Below are positions 8,025 to 15,839 of a DNA stretch of 64,000 bases, in pieces. The stretch lies in NCBI RefSeq assembly GCF_018327705.1, contig NZ_BNEM01000001.1, positions 1,302,001-1,366,000 of the forward strand, in the 5' to 3' direction. Every line of letters begins with the position of its first letter. The stretch's first letter is position 1. The notes under the pieces are model-generated. The model saw only the letters and a program-made list of their open reading frames with translations, made no database searches and had not been told where the DNA came from. The stretch comes from Catellatospora sp. TT07R-123. Its GTDB lineage: Bacteria > Actinomycetota > Actinomycetes > Mycobacteriales > Micromonosporaceae. A program made the position numbers and the translations under genes.

Positions 8025-9373
8025 GCGGCCGCCTCCCGCAGCTCGGCGACGATCTCGGCGTGGCGCTGCTCCGACAGCGGGTAGCGCGCGAGGAACACCA
8101 CGGCGAGCAGCCCGGCCAGCCCCGGGGCGAGCGTCATCAGCAGGTGCAGGCCGTCCAGCGTGGCCCGGGTCTGCTCCTGGTTGGCGACGTAGCCGACCGC
8201 GCCGAGCACCGCCAGGGCCACGGCCGCGCCGAGTGCCGAGGCGATCTTGGTCTTGACGATGTTCAGCGAGAAGACCAGGCCCTCGGTCCGGCGGCCGGTG
8301 CGCCACTGGCCGTACTCGACGGTGTCGGTGAGCATCGACAGCAGCGTGATGTTGGCCAGCCCGAACCCCACGCCCCCGAGCGCCGTCCACGCCATGACCG
8401 GCGTGAGCGAGGCGTACCCGGTGAACCAGGCCGCGACGGAGGTCAGCGACGTCGCCACGATGCCCGCCACCGCCAGGCGGCGCTTGCCCACCCGCCGGGC
8501 CAGCACCGGGCTGAGCAGCGAACCGGCGATCGTCGCCACCGCGAACACGCCGATGAACGCGGGCACCAGGCCGGGCGCGTCGAAGTTGTAGGTCAGGTAG
8601 TACACCGGGACGATGCTGCGCAGGGCGAAGACCGCCTCGGTGACCAGCATCGCGGCGAGCAGCAGTTGCAGCGGCCGGTTGGCGGCCAGCAGCCGGGCCA
8701 TGGTGCGCGGGCCGTACGGCTCGGCCGGCGGCGCGGGGCGCTCGCGGACGAACGCGGCGGTGAGCCAGGTCAGGCCGATCGCCACGGCGCCGTAGAGGAC
8801 GGCCACCAGCTGCCAGCCGCGCCGGTCGTCGCCCCCGGCCAGCAGCCCGACCAGCGGCAGGGTCACGATGTTGACCCCGATGTAGCCGACGCTGGCCAGG
8901 GTGCGCGGCACCATCACGATCGCGGTGCGGTCCTGGGCGTCGCTGCTCAGCGCGGCCGACATCGACCAGTACGGCACGTCCATCGCGCTGAACGCCATGC
9001 CCCACAGCAGGTAGCTGAGGTAGGCGAAGGCCAGTCTGCCACCCGTGCCCAGCTCCGGGCCGCTGACGCAGACGACGGTCGCGGTGGCCAGCACGGGCGG
9101 CACGAAGATGAGGTATGGCCGGAACCGGCCCCAGCGGGTGCTGGTGCGGTCGACCAGGGCGCCCATGACCGGGTCGAGCACGGCGTCGGCGGTGCGCACC
9201 ACGAAGAACAGCACCGCGACGGCACCGGGGGCCAGGCCGTAGTGGTCGGTGTAGAAGACGGCCAGGTAGGTGGCGATGAAGCCGTACACGATGTTGTTGC
9301 CCAGGCTGCCCCAGCCGTAGGCGACCTTGGTGCGCCAGCTGGTGCGGGGTGCGGCGACGGTGCCGATCGACAT
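8021..9373 (-). CDS. GPH-family (MelB-type) sugar:cation symporter
   Basis: 450 residues with about twelve hydrophobic segments. The N-terminal half carries the GPH signature: YGWGSLGNNIVYGF, then DPVMGALVDRTSTRWGRFRPY, where the Asp and the Arg-rich loop match the cation- and sugar-binding part of MelB-like transporters. It is the first gene of the operon and feeds galactosides to the coupled GH2 enzyme. The intergenic region upstream is AT-rich for this genome and holds palindromic operator-like sites starting ten bases from the ATG. Confidence 0.9.
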   Translation of the reverse strand: MSIGTVAAPRTSWRTKVAYGWGSLGNNIVYGFIATYLAVFYTDHYGLAPGAVAVLFFVVRTADAVLDPVMGALVDRTSTRWGRFRPYLIFVPPVLATATVVCVSGPELGTGGRLAFAYLSYLLWGMAFSAMDVPYWSMSAALSSDAQDRTAIVMVPRTLASVGYIGVNIVTLPLVGLLAGGDDRRGWQLVAVLYGAVAIGLTWLTAAFVRERPAPPAEPYGPRTMARLLAANRPLQLLLAAMLVTEAVFALRSIVPVYYLTYNFDAPGLVPAFIGVFAVATIAGSLLSPVLARRVGKRRLAVAGIVATSLTSVAAWFTGYASLTPVMAWTALGGVGFGLANITLLSMLTDTVEYGQWRTGRRTEGLVFSLNIVKTKIASALGAAVALAVLGAVGYVANQEQTRATLDGLHLLMTLAPGLAGLLAVVFLARYPLSEQRHAEIVAELREAAA

Positions 9374-9382
9374 GCGCGAGAA

Positions 9383-9409
9383 AATAACACGCGTGTGTCA
9401 TTTTTGACA
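9383..9409. promoter_or_regulatory. operator-like palindromes upstream of the symporter operon
   Basis: Positions 9387-9396 are the perfect palindrome ACACGCGTGT, inside an imperfect 20-bp dyad at 9383-9402. Overlapping it, 9396-9409 reads TGTCA-TTTT-TGACA. The site begins ten bases before the symporter ATG, so a bound protein would cover the 5' leader. The TetR encoded at the end of the operon is the obvious candidate, but this is inference from position. Confidence 0.5.
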
Positions 9410-9475
9410 GGCGCCCGCTTCCGGAAGCAGCTCACCCAATCGTCCTCATCGGATCGCCGTCACCCGGAAACCCTT

Positions 9476-9526
9476 GTGCCACAATTAAATGTCACCTTGA
9501 CAATAATAGTGGCACGCCCGTACGGT
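9476..9526 (+). promoter_or_regulatory. promoter with nested dyads for the membrane protein-nucleosidase cassette
   Basis: A consensus minus-35 TTGACA (9497-9502) is followed after 18 bases by TACGGT (9521-9526), the same minus-10 hexamer as the gcv promoter in this window. The minus-35 sits inside TGTCA-CCT-TGACA (9490-9502), which is nested in GTGCCAC arms at 9476-9482 and 9509-9515. This suggests repression by a dimeric protein. The TGTCA/TGACA half-sites also occur in the dyad upstream of the divergent symporter. Confidence 0.55.
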
Positions 9527-9559
9527 CGTCGATGTTTCGCCACGTCGAACGGAGGAGCC

Positions 9560-10126
9560 GTGGCCCGTCAGCGAACCGACGCCCCACTCACCTATTCCGA
9601 CCTGCTGGTGGTCGAGTACGAGCAGCTGAAGGAAGAGCAGCGCGCCCGCATCGCCAGCCGCGACAACCTCGTCTACGCCACGCTGGTGGCCGTCGGCGCG
9701 GTCGGCGCGGCGGCGTTGCAGTCCAGCCCGCTGATGCTGCTGGTGCTGCCACCGGTCTGCGTCATCCTCGGCTGGATCCATGCCGGCAACGACCGCAAGG
9801 TCTGGGAGATCGGCCGCTACATCCGCCAGCACCTGGCACCGCGCCTGGCCACCGGCGGCATGCCCGCCTTCGCCTGGGAGACGGTGCACCGCGCCGACAC
9901 CGGCTACCGCCGCCGCCGCCGGGTCCAGATCACCGTGACGCTGCTGACCTTCTGCGCCCCGGGACTGATCGCGGTCGGCGCGAACGTCTCCGCCGCCATC
10001 GGCTCGGCCCGCCTCGCGACGCTGGCGGCCACCGAGGTCGCCGGGCTGCTCACCCTGGCCTGGGCCATCGTCGCCAACGCCGACCGCGGCACGGACGCGG
10101 GAACCGCACCCCAGGACATGCCGTGA
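9560..10126 (+). CDS. four-TM membrane protein, first gene of the putative immune cassette
   Basis: 188 residues from a GTG preceded by GGAGGAG. The N-terminus is an amphipathic, charged helix (LLVVEYEQLKEEQRARIASRDN) followed by two hydrophobic segments at about 32-66, a soluble stretch with GNDRKVWEIGRYIRQHL, then two more segments at about 120-170. I do not recognise a named family. The charged helix leading directly into a TM pair recalls small membrane partners seen in bacterial defence operons, but this is only a resemblance. The stop overlaps the next start as GTGA, so both are made from one message. Confidence 0.75.
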   Translation: MARQRTDAPLTYSDLLVVEYEQLKEEQRARIASRDNLVYATLVAVGAVGAAALQSSPLMLLVLPPVCVILGWIHAGNDRKVWEIGRYIRQHLAPRLATGGMPAFAWETVHRADTGYRRRRRVQITVTLLTFCAPGLIAVGANVSAAIGSARLATLAATEVAGLLTLAWAIVANADRGTDAGTAPQDMP

Positions 10127-11940
10127 GCAGCCTCTTCGCCGACGACCCCCGGCCCGTCGACATGGCCGGGCCCGGCGCCGCCCGGATCCCCCGGCAGCGT
10201 CCGGCCGCGGAACCGGCCGGCCCCATGTCCTTGACCGGGGTCGAGACCAGCGAGCCGACCCGGTACCTGTGCACCCTGGTCCACGTCGAGCAGGAGCTGC
10301 GCGACGTCGTCGACGAGCACTTCCCCGCGTGGCGCGCCCGCGCCTGGGCGCCCTGCTACGGCATCGACCTGGTCGCGCTGCTGCGCCACAACCGCTCCGC
10401 CGCCCGGCTCGCGCACCTCAGAGACGCGGTGCTGACCGGGCTGCTGCTCACGGCAGCCACCGCCGCCGTGCTGTGGACCGGCTCGCTCGCCCTCGCGCTG
10501 TCCGTCGCCGTATGCCTGGTCGTGGCCGTGTCCGTGCTCCGGTGGGACCTGCGCCGACGCAAGATCTCGGCGCGGCAGGCACTGCGCACGCTGTTCCGCT
10601 ACGCCAGGCGCCAGGGCGACCAGTTCCTCCAGCGCGTCCTGGTCGGCGCGCTGGCGCTGGCCGCGCTGGCGGTCGTGGTCGCGTACCACCGGACGGCGCA
10701 GGTCGTCGTCGGCGTCATCACCGCCGCGGCCGTGGCCGCGTGGCTGGCCAACACGACGGTGCAGGTCATCGCCTATCTCCGGGCCCGGCGGGTGCTGACC
10801 GCGACCGGCGAGCTGGCCCGGCTCGGCGCGCGCATACCGGCCACGCTCGAAAAACGTGCCGAAGCGATCAGCGACGCCACGGTCCTGGTCTACGACCGCG
10901 AGCGGGCACGCTCCGCCCTCGGACCGTTCGTGGGCGCCGGTCATCTGCTGACCAGGTGGAACAGCGACCCGGTCGACGTGACCGTGCCGATGGAAGGCAG
11001 CATCGTCCGGCCGGTGGACGTCCTGGCACTGCACCGGCGGCTGGTCGCGGCCGTGGCGGAGCTCGGGCTGCCGAACGTGGTCTGCCGCCACCGCGTGTAC
11101 GTCGACGGCCGCTCCGAGCAGTACCTCCCCGACCTCCGGCGAGACGGCGGCGACGAACCGCCGGCGACCGTCCTGCCCGACCACCAGATCATGACCCGGG
11201 TCGCGCGTCCCGCCAAGTACCAGCGGGGCTACCTCTGCCTGCAAGCAGAGGAACCCGACGGCGAGGTCATCGTCACGGTCTTCGTGCGGGCGATCCGGGA
11301 GGGCGAGCGGCTTCAGCTCGAAGTCAGTGTGAACGCGCTGCCCGAGGTCACCTGGCCACGCCAGGAGAAGCCGGAGACCCCCCTGCTGATCCACCCGCAG
11401 GAGGAGAAGAAGCCACGCACCGTCCACGTACCCCCGCACCTGTTCCACGCCGTATGGCACGGGCTGGTGACAGGCACGCGGAGCACGCCGTCCGTGCTGT
11501 TCGCGGCGCCGAGCCGGACGGCGCTCGCGATCCTGCGCCCCGGGCTGCGCAAGGTCACCGCATGGCGGGACCGGCGCGGCATGGAGCGCGGCGACTTCGA
11601 CTTCGGCGCGAACGCCTCGCTGCGCGAAGACCTCGCGATGAACAAGAAGCTGCAGCACCACAACGCGTTCATCGACATGCTGACCCAGGCCGACCGGCTC
11701 CAGCGACGCGTCGTGGACGCCGTCGCCGCCTACCTGGAGGAGGCCGGCATCGACGCGTCGGAGTTCAGACGCCAGTCGGCCGCCACGATCGTCAACATGC
11801 AGCAGTACATCATCAGCACCATCAACAGCCAGGGCGGCGTCACGTTCGGCAGCAACAACACGATCAACAACAACAACGCCGTGCCACCGCAGCAGCAGAC
11901 CCAGGGACCGGGTGGCCAGCAGCCGCCCCAACAGCAGTAG
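10123..11940 (+). CDS. multi-TM protein with cytoplasmic domain and Gly/Asn motif plus Q/P-rich tail
   Basis: 605 residues from a GTG overlapping the previous stop. The N-terminal 100 residues contain a short soluble segment (CTLVHVEQELRDVVDEHFPAW). Two hydrophobic hairpins follow at about 105-140 and 185-232. The remainder, about 235-560, is soluble with mixed alpha/beta character and no nucleotide-binding or catalytic motif that I recognise. It ends in a helix (MQQYIISTINSQ), then GGVTFGSNNTINNNN at residues 571-585 and a Gln/Pro-rich tail. The same motif occurs near the N-terminus of the next protein, which suggests a homotypic contact. It is probably the sensor or adaptor of the cassette; function unproven. 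Confidence 0.75.
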   Translation: MSSLFADDPRPVDMAGPGAARIPRQRPAAEPAGPMSLTGVETSEPTRYLCTLVHVEQELRDVVDEHFPAWRARAWAPCYGIDLVALLRHNRSAARLAHLRDAVLTGLLLTAATAAVLWTGSLALALSVAVCLVVAVSVLRWDLRRRKISARQALRTLFRYARRQGDQFLQRVLVGALALAALAVVVAYHRTAQVVVGVITAAAVAAWLANTTVQVIAYLRARRVLTATGELARLGARIPATLEKRAEAISDATVLVYDRERARSALGPFVGAGHLLTRWNSDPVDVTVPMEGSIVRPVDVLALHRRLVAAVAELGLPNVVCRHRVYVDGRSEQYLPDLRRDGGDEPPATVLPDHQIMTRVARPAKYQRGYLCLQAEEPDGEVIVTVFVRAIREGERLQLEVSVNALPEVTWPRQEKPETPLLIHPQEEKKPRTVHVPPHLFHAVWHGLVTGTRSTPSVLFAAPSRTALAILRPGLRKVTAWRDRRGMERGDFDFGANASLREDLAMNKKLQHHNAFIDMLTQADRLQRRVVDAVAAYLEEAGIDASEFRRQSAATIVNMQQYIISTINSQGGVTFGSNNTINNNNAVPPQQQTQGPGGQQPPQQQ

Positions 11941-11948
11941 GAGCCCCC

Positions 11949-12815
11949 ATGTCCCACCCGGACCGGTACTCCATCGGCTCGATGAACGTGACCGGAGGCG
12001 CGATCTTCGGCGATGGCGGCACCATCACCAACAACTACAACGACGCCGCGAGCCCTCCTTCGGCACCGGCAGCGGCCCCGCCCGGCCTCAGCCGCACGCT
12101 GCTGCTCACCGTCACCGCGGCTGAGGAGGCAGCCGTCATCCGGGCGGTGACCGCCCTCACCCGGACCACCCCCGCCGACCGCTTCCTGCCGACCCAGACC
12201 GTCACCGCGCTCGGCACCGTCAGCCGCAGCGAGGTGCTGCTCAGCCGGGTCGGGCAGGGGACCCAGACGCCCCACTCCGCGGGCCCCGCCACCGCCGAGC
12301 TGATCCAGGCGATCAAGCCCGACTGCATCGTGCTGGTCGGCATCTGCTACGGCCTGCGCGGCCCGGCCCCGCACGGCTCCCAGTACTACGGTGACATCCT
12401 GGCGGCCGACCTGCTCTACGTCGCCGCGCACCACAAGCGGGCCGAGGTCCTGACCGAGCGCGGCGGGGCGGTCCACCCCTCCCCCAAGCTCATCAACCGC
12501 TTCACCCGCGCCAGCAGCACCTGGCCCGGCCCGGCGCGGGTGCACATCGGCCCGATGATCTCCGAGAGCGTGCTGGTCAACGATCCCGGTTACCGCGACG
12601 AGCTGCGCGCCCGGTTCCCGGAGGCGATCGGCGGCGAGATGGAGGCGGCCGGGGTGTACCCGTTCGCCACCCGGGCGAAGGTCGAGTGGGGCATGGTCAA
12701 GGCGATCTGCGACTTCGCCAGCCACAAGACCGACGACCACCACCTCCTCGCCGCCGCCAACGCGGCCGAGTTCGTGGCCCACACCCTGCGCAGCGGAGCC
12801 CTCGACCCGGCCTGA
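11949..12815 (+). CDS. PNP/UDP-phosphorylase-family nucleosidase with N-terminal Gly/Asn/Thr motif
   Basis: 288 residues. Residues 16-31 read GGAIFGDGGTITNNYN, followed by an Ala/Pro linker (33-46) and one nucleoside phosphorylase domain (about 49-285). The domain carries TVTAAEE at its start, the GICYGLRG and GDILAADL segments, and the MTA/SAH-nucleosidase-like active site: GGEMEAAGV (Glu230, Glu232) and AICDFAS (Asp255). All catalytic positions look intact. In fungal and bacterial immune systems this fold serves as an effector, including ATP-cleaving nucleosidases in Detocs, CBASS and Avs systems. The motif shared with the preceding membrane protein supports an effector role here. AGGAG overlapping the previous stop, eight bases from the ATG, couples its translation. 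Confidence 0.87.
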   Translation: MSHPDRYSIGSMNVTGGAIFGDGGTITNNYNDAASPPSAPAAAPPGLSRTLLLTVTAAEEAAVIRAVTALTRTTPADRFLPTQTVTALGTVSRSEVLLSRVGQGTQTPHSAGPATAELIQAIKPDCIVLVGICYGLRGPAPHGSQYYGDILAADLLYVAAHHKRAEVLTERGGAVHPSPKLINRFTRASSTWPGPARVHIGPMISESVLVNDPGYRDELRARFPEAIGGEMEAAGVYPFATRAKVEWGMVKAICDFASHKTDDHHLLAAANAAEFVAHTLRSGALDPA

Positions 12816-12839
12816 CCCAGCCCTCCTGACCGCGGCCGG

Positions 12840-13694
12840 TCACCGCGCCAGCAGCTCGGCGACGAGCTCCGCGCCGTCGACCACCCGTGGTCCGGGCCGG
12901 TTGAAGAAGGCCGGGCCGTCCACCACGTACACCCGGTCCGATCGCACCGCCGCGACCGACTCCCAGCCCGGCACCGCCGCCAGCCCCGCCAGCTCGGCGC
13001 GCGTCTGCTCCGGCGTGAACCCGCACGGTCCCACCAGGATCACGTCCGGGTCCAGCGCCACCACCGTCTCCACCGGGTACGGCGTGCTGTGCTCGCCCGC
13101 CGACGTCAGCAGCGAGCGCCCGCCGCCGTACGCGATCTGCTCCGGGACCCAGTGGCCGCCCGGCATCAGCGGGTCCAGCCATTCGACGAACAGCACCCGC
13201 GGCCCCGCCGGATCCGGGCCCGGCAGCGCCGCCAGCCGCCGCCGCGCCCCGGCCACCACCCGCGCCGCCGCAGGAGCCGCGCCGATCAGGTCGCCCACGG
13301 TCGTGACCGCCGTCAGCACCTCCTCGATCGTCGCGGGCTGCAACGACACCACCGTCGTGTCCAGCCGCATGACCCGCACCGCCTCGTTGACCGTCCGGTA
13401 CGACACCGCGCACACGTCGCACAGGTCCTGGGTGAGGATCAGGTCCGGCCGCAGCGCCTCGATCGCCTCATGGTCGAGGTCGTAGATGCCCGAGCCCCGG
13501 TGCGCGCCCGCCACGGCCGCGTTGATCTCCCGGCTGGCCAGGCCGTGCGCCAACCCGGTCCGGGTCACGACCGGAATGTGGTCCAGTTCCCCGGGCGGCC
13601 AGTCGCACTCGTGGGTCCGTCCCACGAGCTGGCCGAGCGCGCCCAGCGAGGCGACGATGTCAGTGGCGGCAGGCAGCAACGACACGATCCGCAT
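12840..13694 (-). CDS. cobalamin/iron-siderophore-binding protein (BtuF-like), no signal peptide
   Basis: 284 residues starting MRIVSLLPAATDI, the hallmark of the stand-alone class III substrate-binding fold (Peripla_BP_2). Other matching segments are VGRTHECDWP, LRPDLILTQDLCDVCAVSY and the C-terminal DGPAFFNRPGPRVVDGAELVA. No lipobox or signal sequence is seen at this start or in the 13-residue upstream extension, so it is likely cytoplasmic, as for many actinobacterial cobalamin-binding proteins. No ABC transporter genes are adjacent. It converges on the nucleosidase gene with a 24-base gap and is unlikely to belong to that cassette. Confidence 0.85.
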   Translation of the reverse strand: MRIVSLLPAATDIVASLGALGQLVGRTHECDWPPGELDHIPVVTRTGLAHGLASREINAAVAGAHRGSGIYDLDHEAIEALRPDLILTQDLCDVCAVSYRTVNEAVRVMRLDTTVVSLQPATIEEVLTAVTTVGDLIGAAPAAARVVAGARRRLAALPGPDPAGPRVLFVEWLDPLMPGGHWVPEQIAYGGGRSLLTSAGEHSTPYPVETVVALDPDVILVGPCGFTPEQTRAELAGLAAVPGWESVAAVRSDRVYVVDGPAFFNRPGPRVVDGAELVAELLAR

Positions 13695-13751
13695 ACCGGC
13701 ACTCTCCCAGAGCACGCCCCGCGCTCCCGCCACCCGCCCCTAGATCACCCA

Positions 13752-13808
13752 AGTTGCCGGGCAGCCGGGCGTATCTTGGGCTCTCTTTCGCCCGATTGCC
13801 CGGCAACT
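13752..13808. repeat. intergenic palindromic element, copy 1
   Basis: Perfect 12-bp inverted repeat: AGTTGCCGGGCA at 13752-13763 and its complement at 13797-13808. On the minus strand the enclosed 33 bases include CGAAAGAGAGCCCAAGAT. The same core in almost the same form lies inside a different inverted repeat at 59490-59555. It sits between two leftward genes and could act as a terminator for the DUF1295-to-cobalamin-binding-protein direction, but the shared core suggests a repeat family. Confidence 0.6.
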
Positions 13809-13830
13809 CGGCGCGCGCGTGGGGGGTGGA

Positions 13831-14616
13831 TCACCGGCGGCGGGGCGGGAGCGGGATGAAGCCGCTGGTGCGGTCGATGTAGGCGCCGTAGCCGGGGCGG
13901 CGGCGGACCAGGCCCGCCTCCAGCAGCGGCTTGCCCGTCCGGGCGACCAGCAGCCATGTCATCAGCAGCGGCGACAGCACCGTGGCCGCCCCGGCCCAGC
14001 CGCCCGCCGCCGCCAGCAGCCACAGCCCCCACCACACGCACGTGTCGCCGAAGTAGTTCGGGTGCCGGGTGTAGCGCCACAGGCCCGTGTCCAGCACCTT
14101 CCCCCGGTTCGCCGGGTCGGCGGTGAACCGGACCAGCTGCGCGTCGCCGACCGCCTCGAAGAACAGGCCGACCGCCCACAGCGCCACCCCGGGCGCCAGC
14201 CACCAGTCCGGCGGGGCGGCGTCGTACTGCGCGAACTGCACCGGCAGCGAGATGAACAGCATCACCGCGGCCTGGAGCAGGTACACCATCCGCAGCGCGT
14301 ACCAGGTGCGGCTGCCGGTGGCGCGGGACAGCAGCTTCTCGTAGCGCGGGTCCTCGCCGTGACCGCGGCCGCGCCACGCGATGTGCGCGGCGAGCCGTAC
14401 GCCCCAGATCACCGTCAGCGCCGTGACCAGCCCGCGCCGCACCGGATCGCCGTGCCCGGCCGACAGGACGTACGTGGTGACCGCGATCGCCGCGAAGCCC
14501 AGGCCCCACGCGACGTCCACCACCCGGTGCAGGTCGCGCGACGCGCCCACGGCGAACGCCACCAGCACCACCGCGAGCGCGGCCAGCGCGCTGAACAGCA
14601 GGTTCTGCCACATCAT
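13831..14616 (-). CDS. DUF1295 / steroid 5-alpha-reductase-like membrane protein
   Basis: 261 residues with about six to seven hydrophobic segments. The signature lies near the C-terminus: GLWRYTRHPNYFGDTCVWWGLWLLA, typical of DUF1295 and related isoprenylcysteine methyltransferase or steroid reductase-like proteins, where RHPNYF is part of the NADPH or SAM site. GGAGGT six bases upstream fixes the ATG at 14616 against a longer frame. The reaction is unknown; a reductase acting on a lipid-like substrate is the family expectation. Confidence 0.87.
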   Translation of the reverse strand: MMWQNLLFSALAALAVVLVAFAVGASRDLHRVVDVAWGLGFAAIAVTTYVLSAGHGDPVRRGLVTALTVIWGVRLAAHIAWRGRGHGEDPRYEKLLSRATGSRTWYALRMVYLLQAAVMLFISLPVQFAQYDAAPPDWWLAPGVALWAVGLFFEAVGDAQLVRFTADPANRGKVLDTGLWRYTRHPNYFGDTCVWWGLWLLAAAGGWAGAATVLSPLLMTWLLVARTGKPLLEAGLVRRRPGYGAYIDRTSGFIPLPPRRR

Positions 14617-14697
14617 CAGCCGACCTCCCAGACGGTCGGGTCGCAGTATGAACGGCCCGATCGCCGCCGTCCACCATCTGCTGGGCGCTGACGGCAA

Positions 14698-14735
14698 GGA
14701 GCGGGCACCCGGCCGCGTCGCCGGGTGCCCGCTCC
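14698..14735 (-). terminator. hairpin terminator after the secreted propeller-like gene
   Basis: Perfect 15-bp GC-rich inverted repeat, arms 14698-14712 and 14721-14735 with an eight-base loop. It begins just past the stop of the leftward gene ending at 14749 and has no T-tract, as is common in actinomycetes. Confidence 0.75.
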
Positions 14736-14748
14736 CGCGGTCCAGCCG

Positions 14749-15672
14749 TCAGTCGGACAGGCGGACCAGGCAGTACTCGGTGCTCGCGGTCGGCGGGGTG
14801 CTGAACCGGGCGTTCACGGCGTACAGGTGGCCGCCGAACGCGGTGACCGTCGACGGGCAGTCGAGGTCGGCGTCGGTGATCCGCTCCACCAGCGTGGCGC
14901 GCGACAGGTCGTGGTTGAGGCGGAACTTCGACACCTTGTTCTTCTTGGTACGCACGACGTAGAGCGTGTTGCCGCGCAGCAGCAGGCCGTCGGCGTCGGC
15001 CACGGAGGCCCGGCCGATGTCGATGCGCTTGGCCATGCAGGTCACCGGGTCGAACGCGTACAGGCGGTTCGCAGCGGCCTGCACGATGATCAGGCAGCCG
15101 TTCCACGCCGCGACGACGCCCTTGTTGCAGGCACCCGCCTCGCCGAGGCCGCCGGGCAGCGACAGCGTCTGCACGCCCTCCTGCCCCGGGAGCCGGCCGT
15201 GGCGGCCGAGGCCGACACAGTAGACCTTGCCCTGGTCGGCGTCGGTGAAGAAGACGTTCTTCGCGGTGGCGGCGACACCGTGGACGTTGCCGCCGAGGTG
15301 GTACATGGCCAGGCAGGTGCCCGACTCGTTGTAGACGGCGGCGCCGCCCATCGTGCCGCACCCGGCCCAGATCCGGCATTCGTCGTCGAACGCCAGGCCG
15401 GTGGCCTTGCCACCGGAGGTGCCCGGCACCAGCGGCATGCCGTGGCCGGTCGAGAGGTCGGTGCAGTAGATGGCGCCGTCGCCCATCGAGCTGACGTACG
15501 CCTTGGTCCCGCTGCCGCGGGTGATGCCCTCGGGGCAGAAGCCGTTGGGGAGGCCGACGGTGGCCGGGAGGTGACGGGACGGTCCGGGGCGGTGTGCCTG
15601 TGCCGCGTTGGCACCGATGACGGCTCCGATGGGCGCGGCCAGCGCCGCGGCCACCAGTGTTCGCCTGTGCAC
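14749..15672 (-). CDS. secreted beta-propeller-like protein (SMP-30/gluconolactonase-like)
   Basis: 307 residues from a GTG with GAGGGAG upstream. The N-terminus (MHRRTLVAAALAAPIGAVIGANAAQA) is a signal peptide with a probable AQA cleavage. The mature part shows repeated strand patterns (LPNGFCPEGITRGSGTKAYVSS, GKATGLAFDDECRIWAGCG, VHGVAATAKNVFFTDADQGKVYCV) as in six-bladed propellers of secreted actinobacterial proteins. Several Cys pairs suggest disulphides. No catalytic metal site can be assigned confidently. A strong hairpin follows the gene. Confidence 0.78.
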   Translation of the reverse strand: MHRRTLVAAALAAPIGAVIGANAAQAHRPGPSRHLPATVGLPNGFCPEGITRGSGTKAYVSSMGDGAIYCTDLSTGHGMPLVPGTSGGKATGLAFDDECRIWAGCGTMGGAAVYNESGTCLAMYHLGGNVHGVAATAKNVFFTDADQGKVYCVGLGRHGRLPGQEGVQTLSLPGGLGEAGACNKGVVAAWNGCLIIVQAAANRLYAFDPVTCMAKRIDIGRASVADADGLLLRGNTLYVVRTKKNKVSKFRLNHDLSRATLVERITDADLDCPSTVTAFGGHLYAVNARFSTPPTASTEYCLVRLSD

Positions 15673-15839
15673 GGTGTACTCCCTCGCTCAGGGGTCGGAT
15701 GTACCTCCACAAGTACCGGGCGCGGCGGTGCGGCGGGTTCTCCGAAGTTGCCCGGTCGGCGGCGCCCGGGAATAAGCGCTGACCATCCGGCTGCGCGCTG
15801 CCACTTCGGGCCATTTTGGAGAAGTTACTTCGGAAATGC

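Noticed and set aside
4359-8084. 1241-codon open frame on the opposite strand of the beta-galactosidase gene
   Set aside because: Antisense shadow caused by high GC content; no protein family signature.
8025-9401. Apparent 1472-residue fusion protein formed by an open frame upstream of the beta-galactosidase
   Set aside because: The upstream 459 codons are Arg/Gly/Ala-rich shadow sequence of the symporter gene in another frame. The true GTG start overlaps the symporter stop.
9560-12815. Detocs system (nucleosidase effector)
   Set aside because: Detocs needs histidine-kinase-like and receiver-type partners; the neighbours here are membrane proteins without such domains.
12840-13694. Cobalamin-binding protein as fourth member of the nucleosidase cassette
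   Set aside because: It is convergent with the cassette and belongs to a common housekeeping family.
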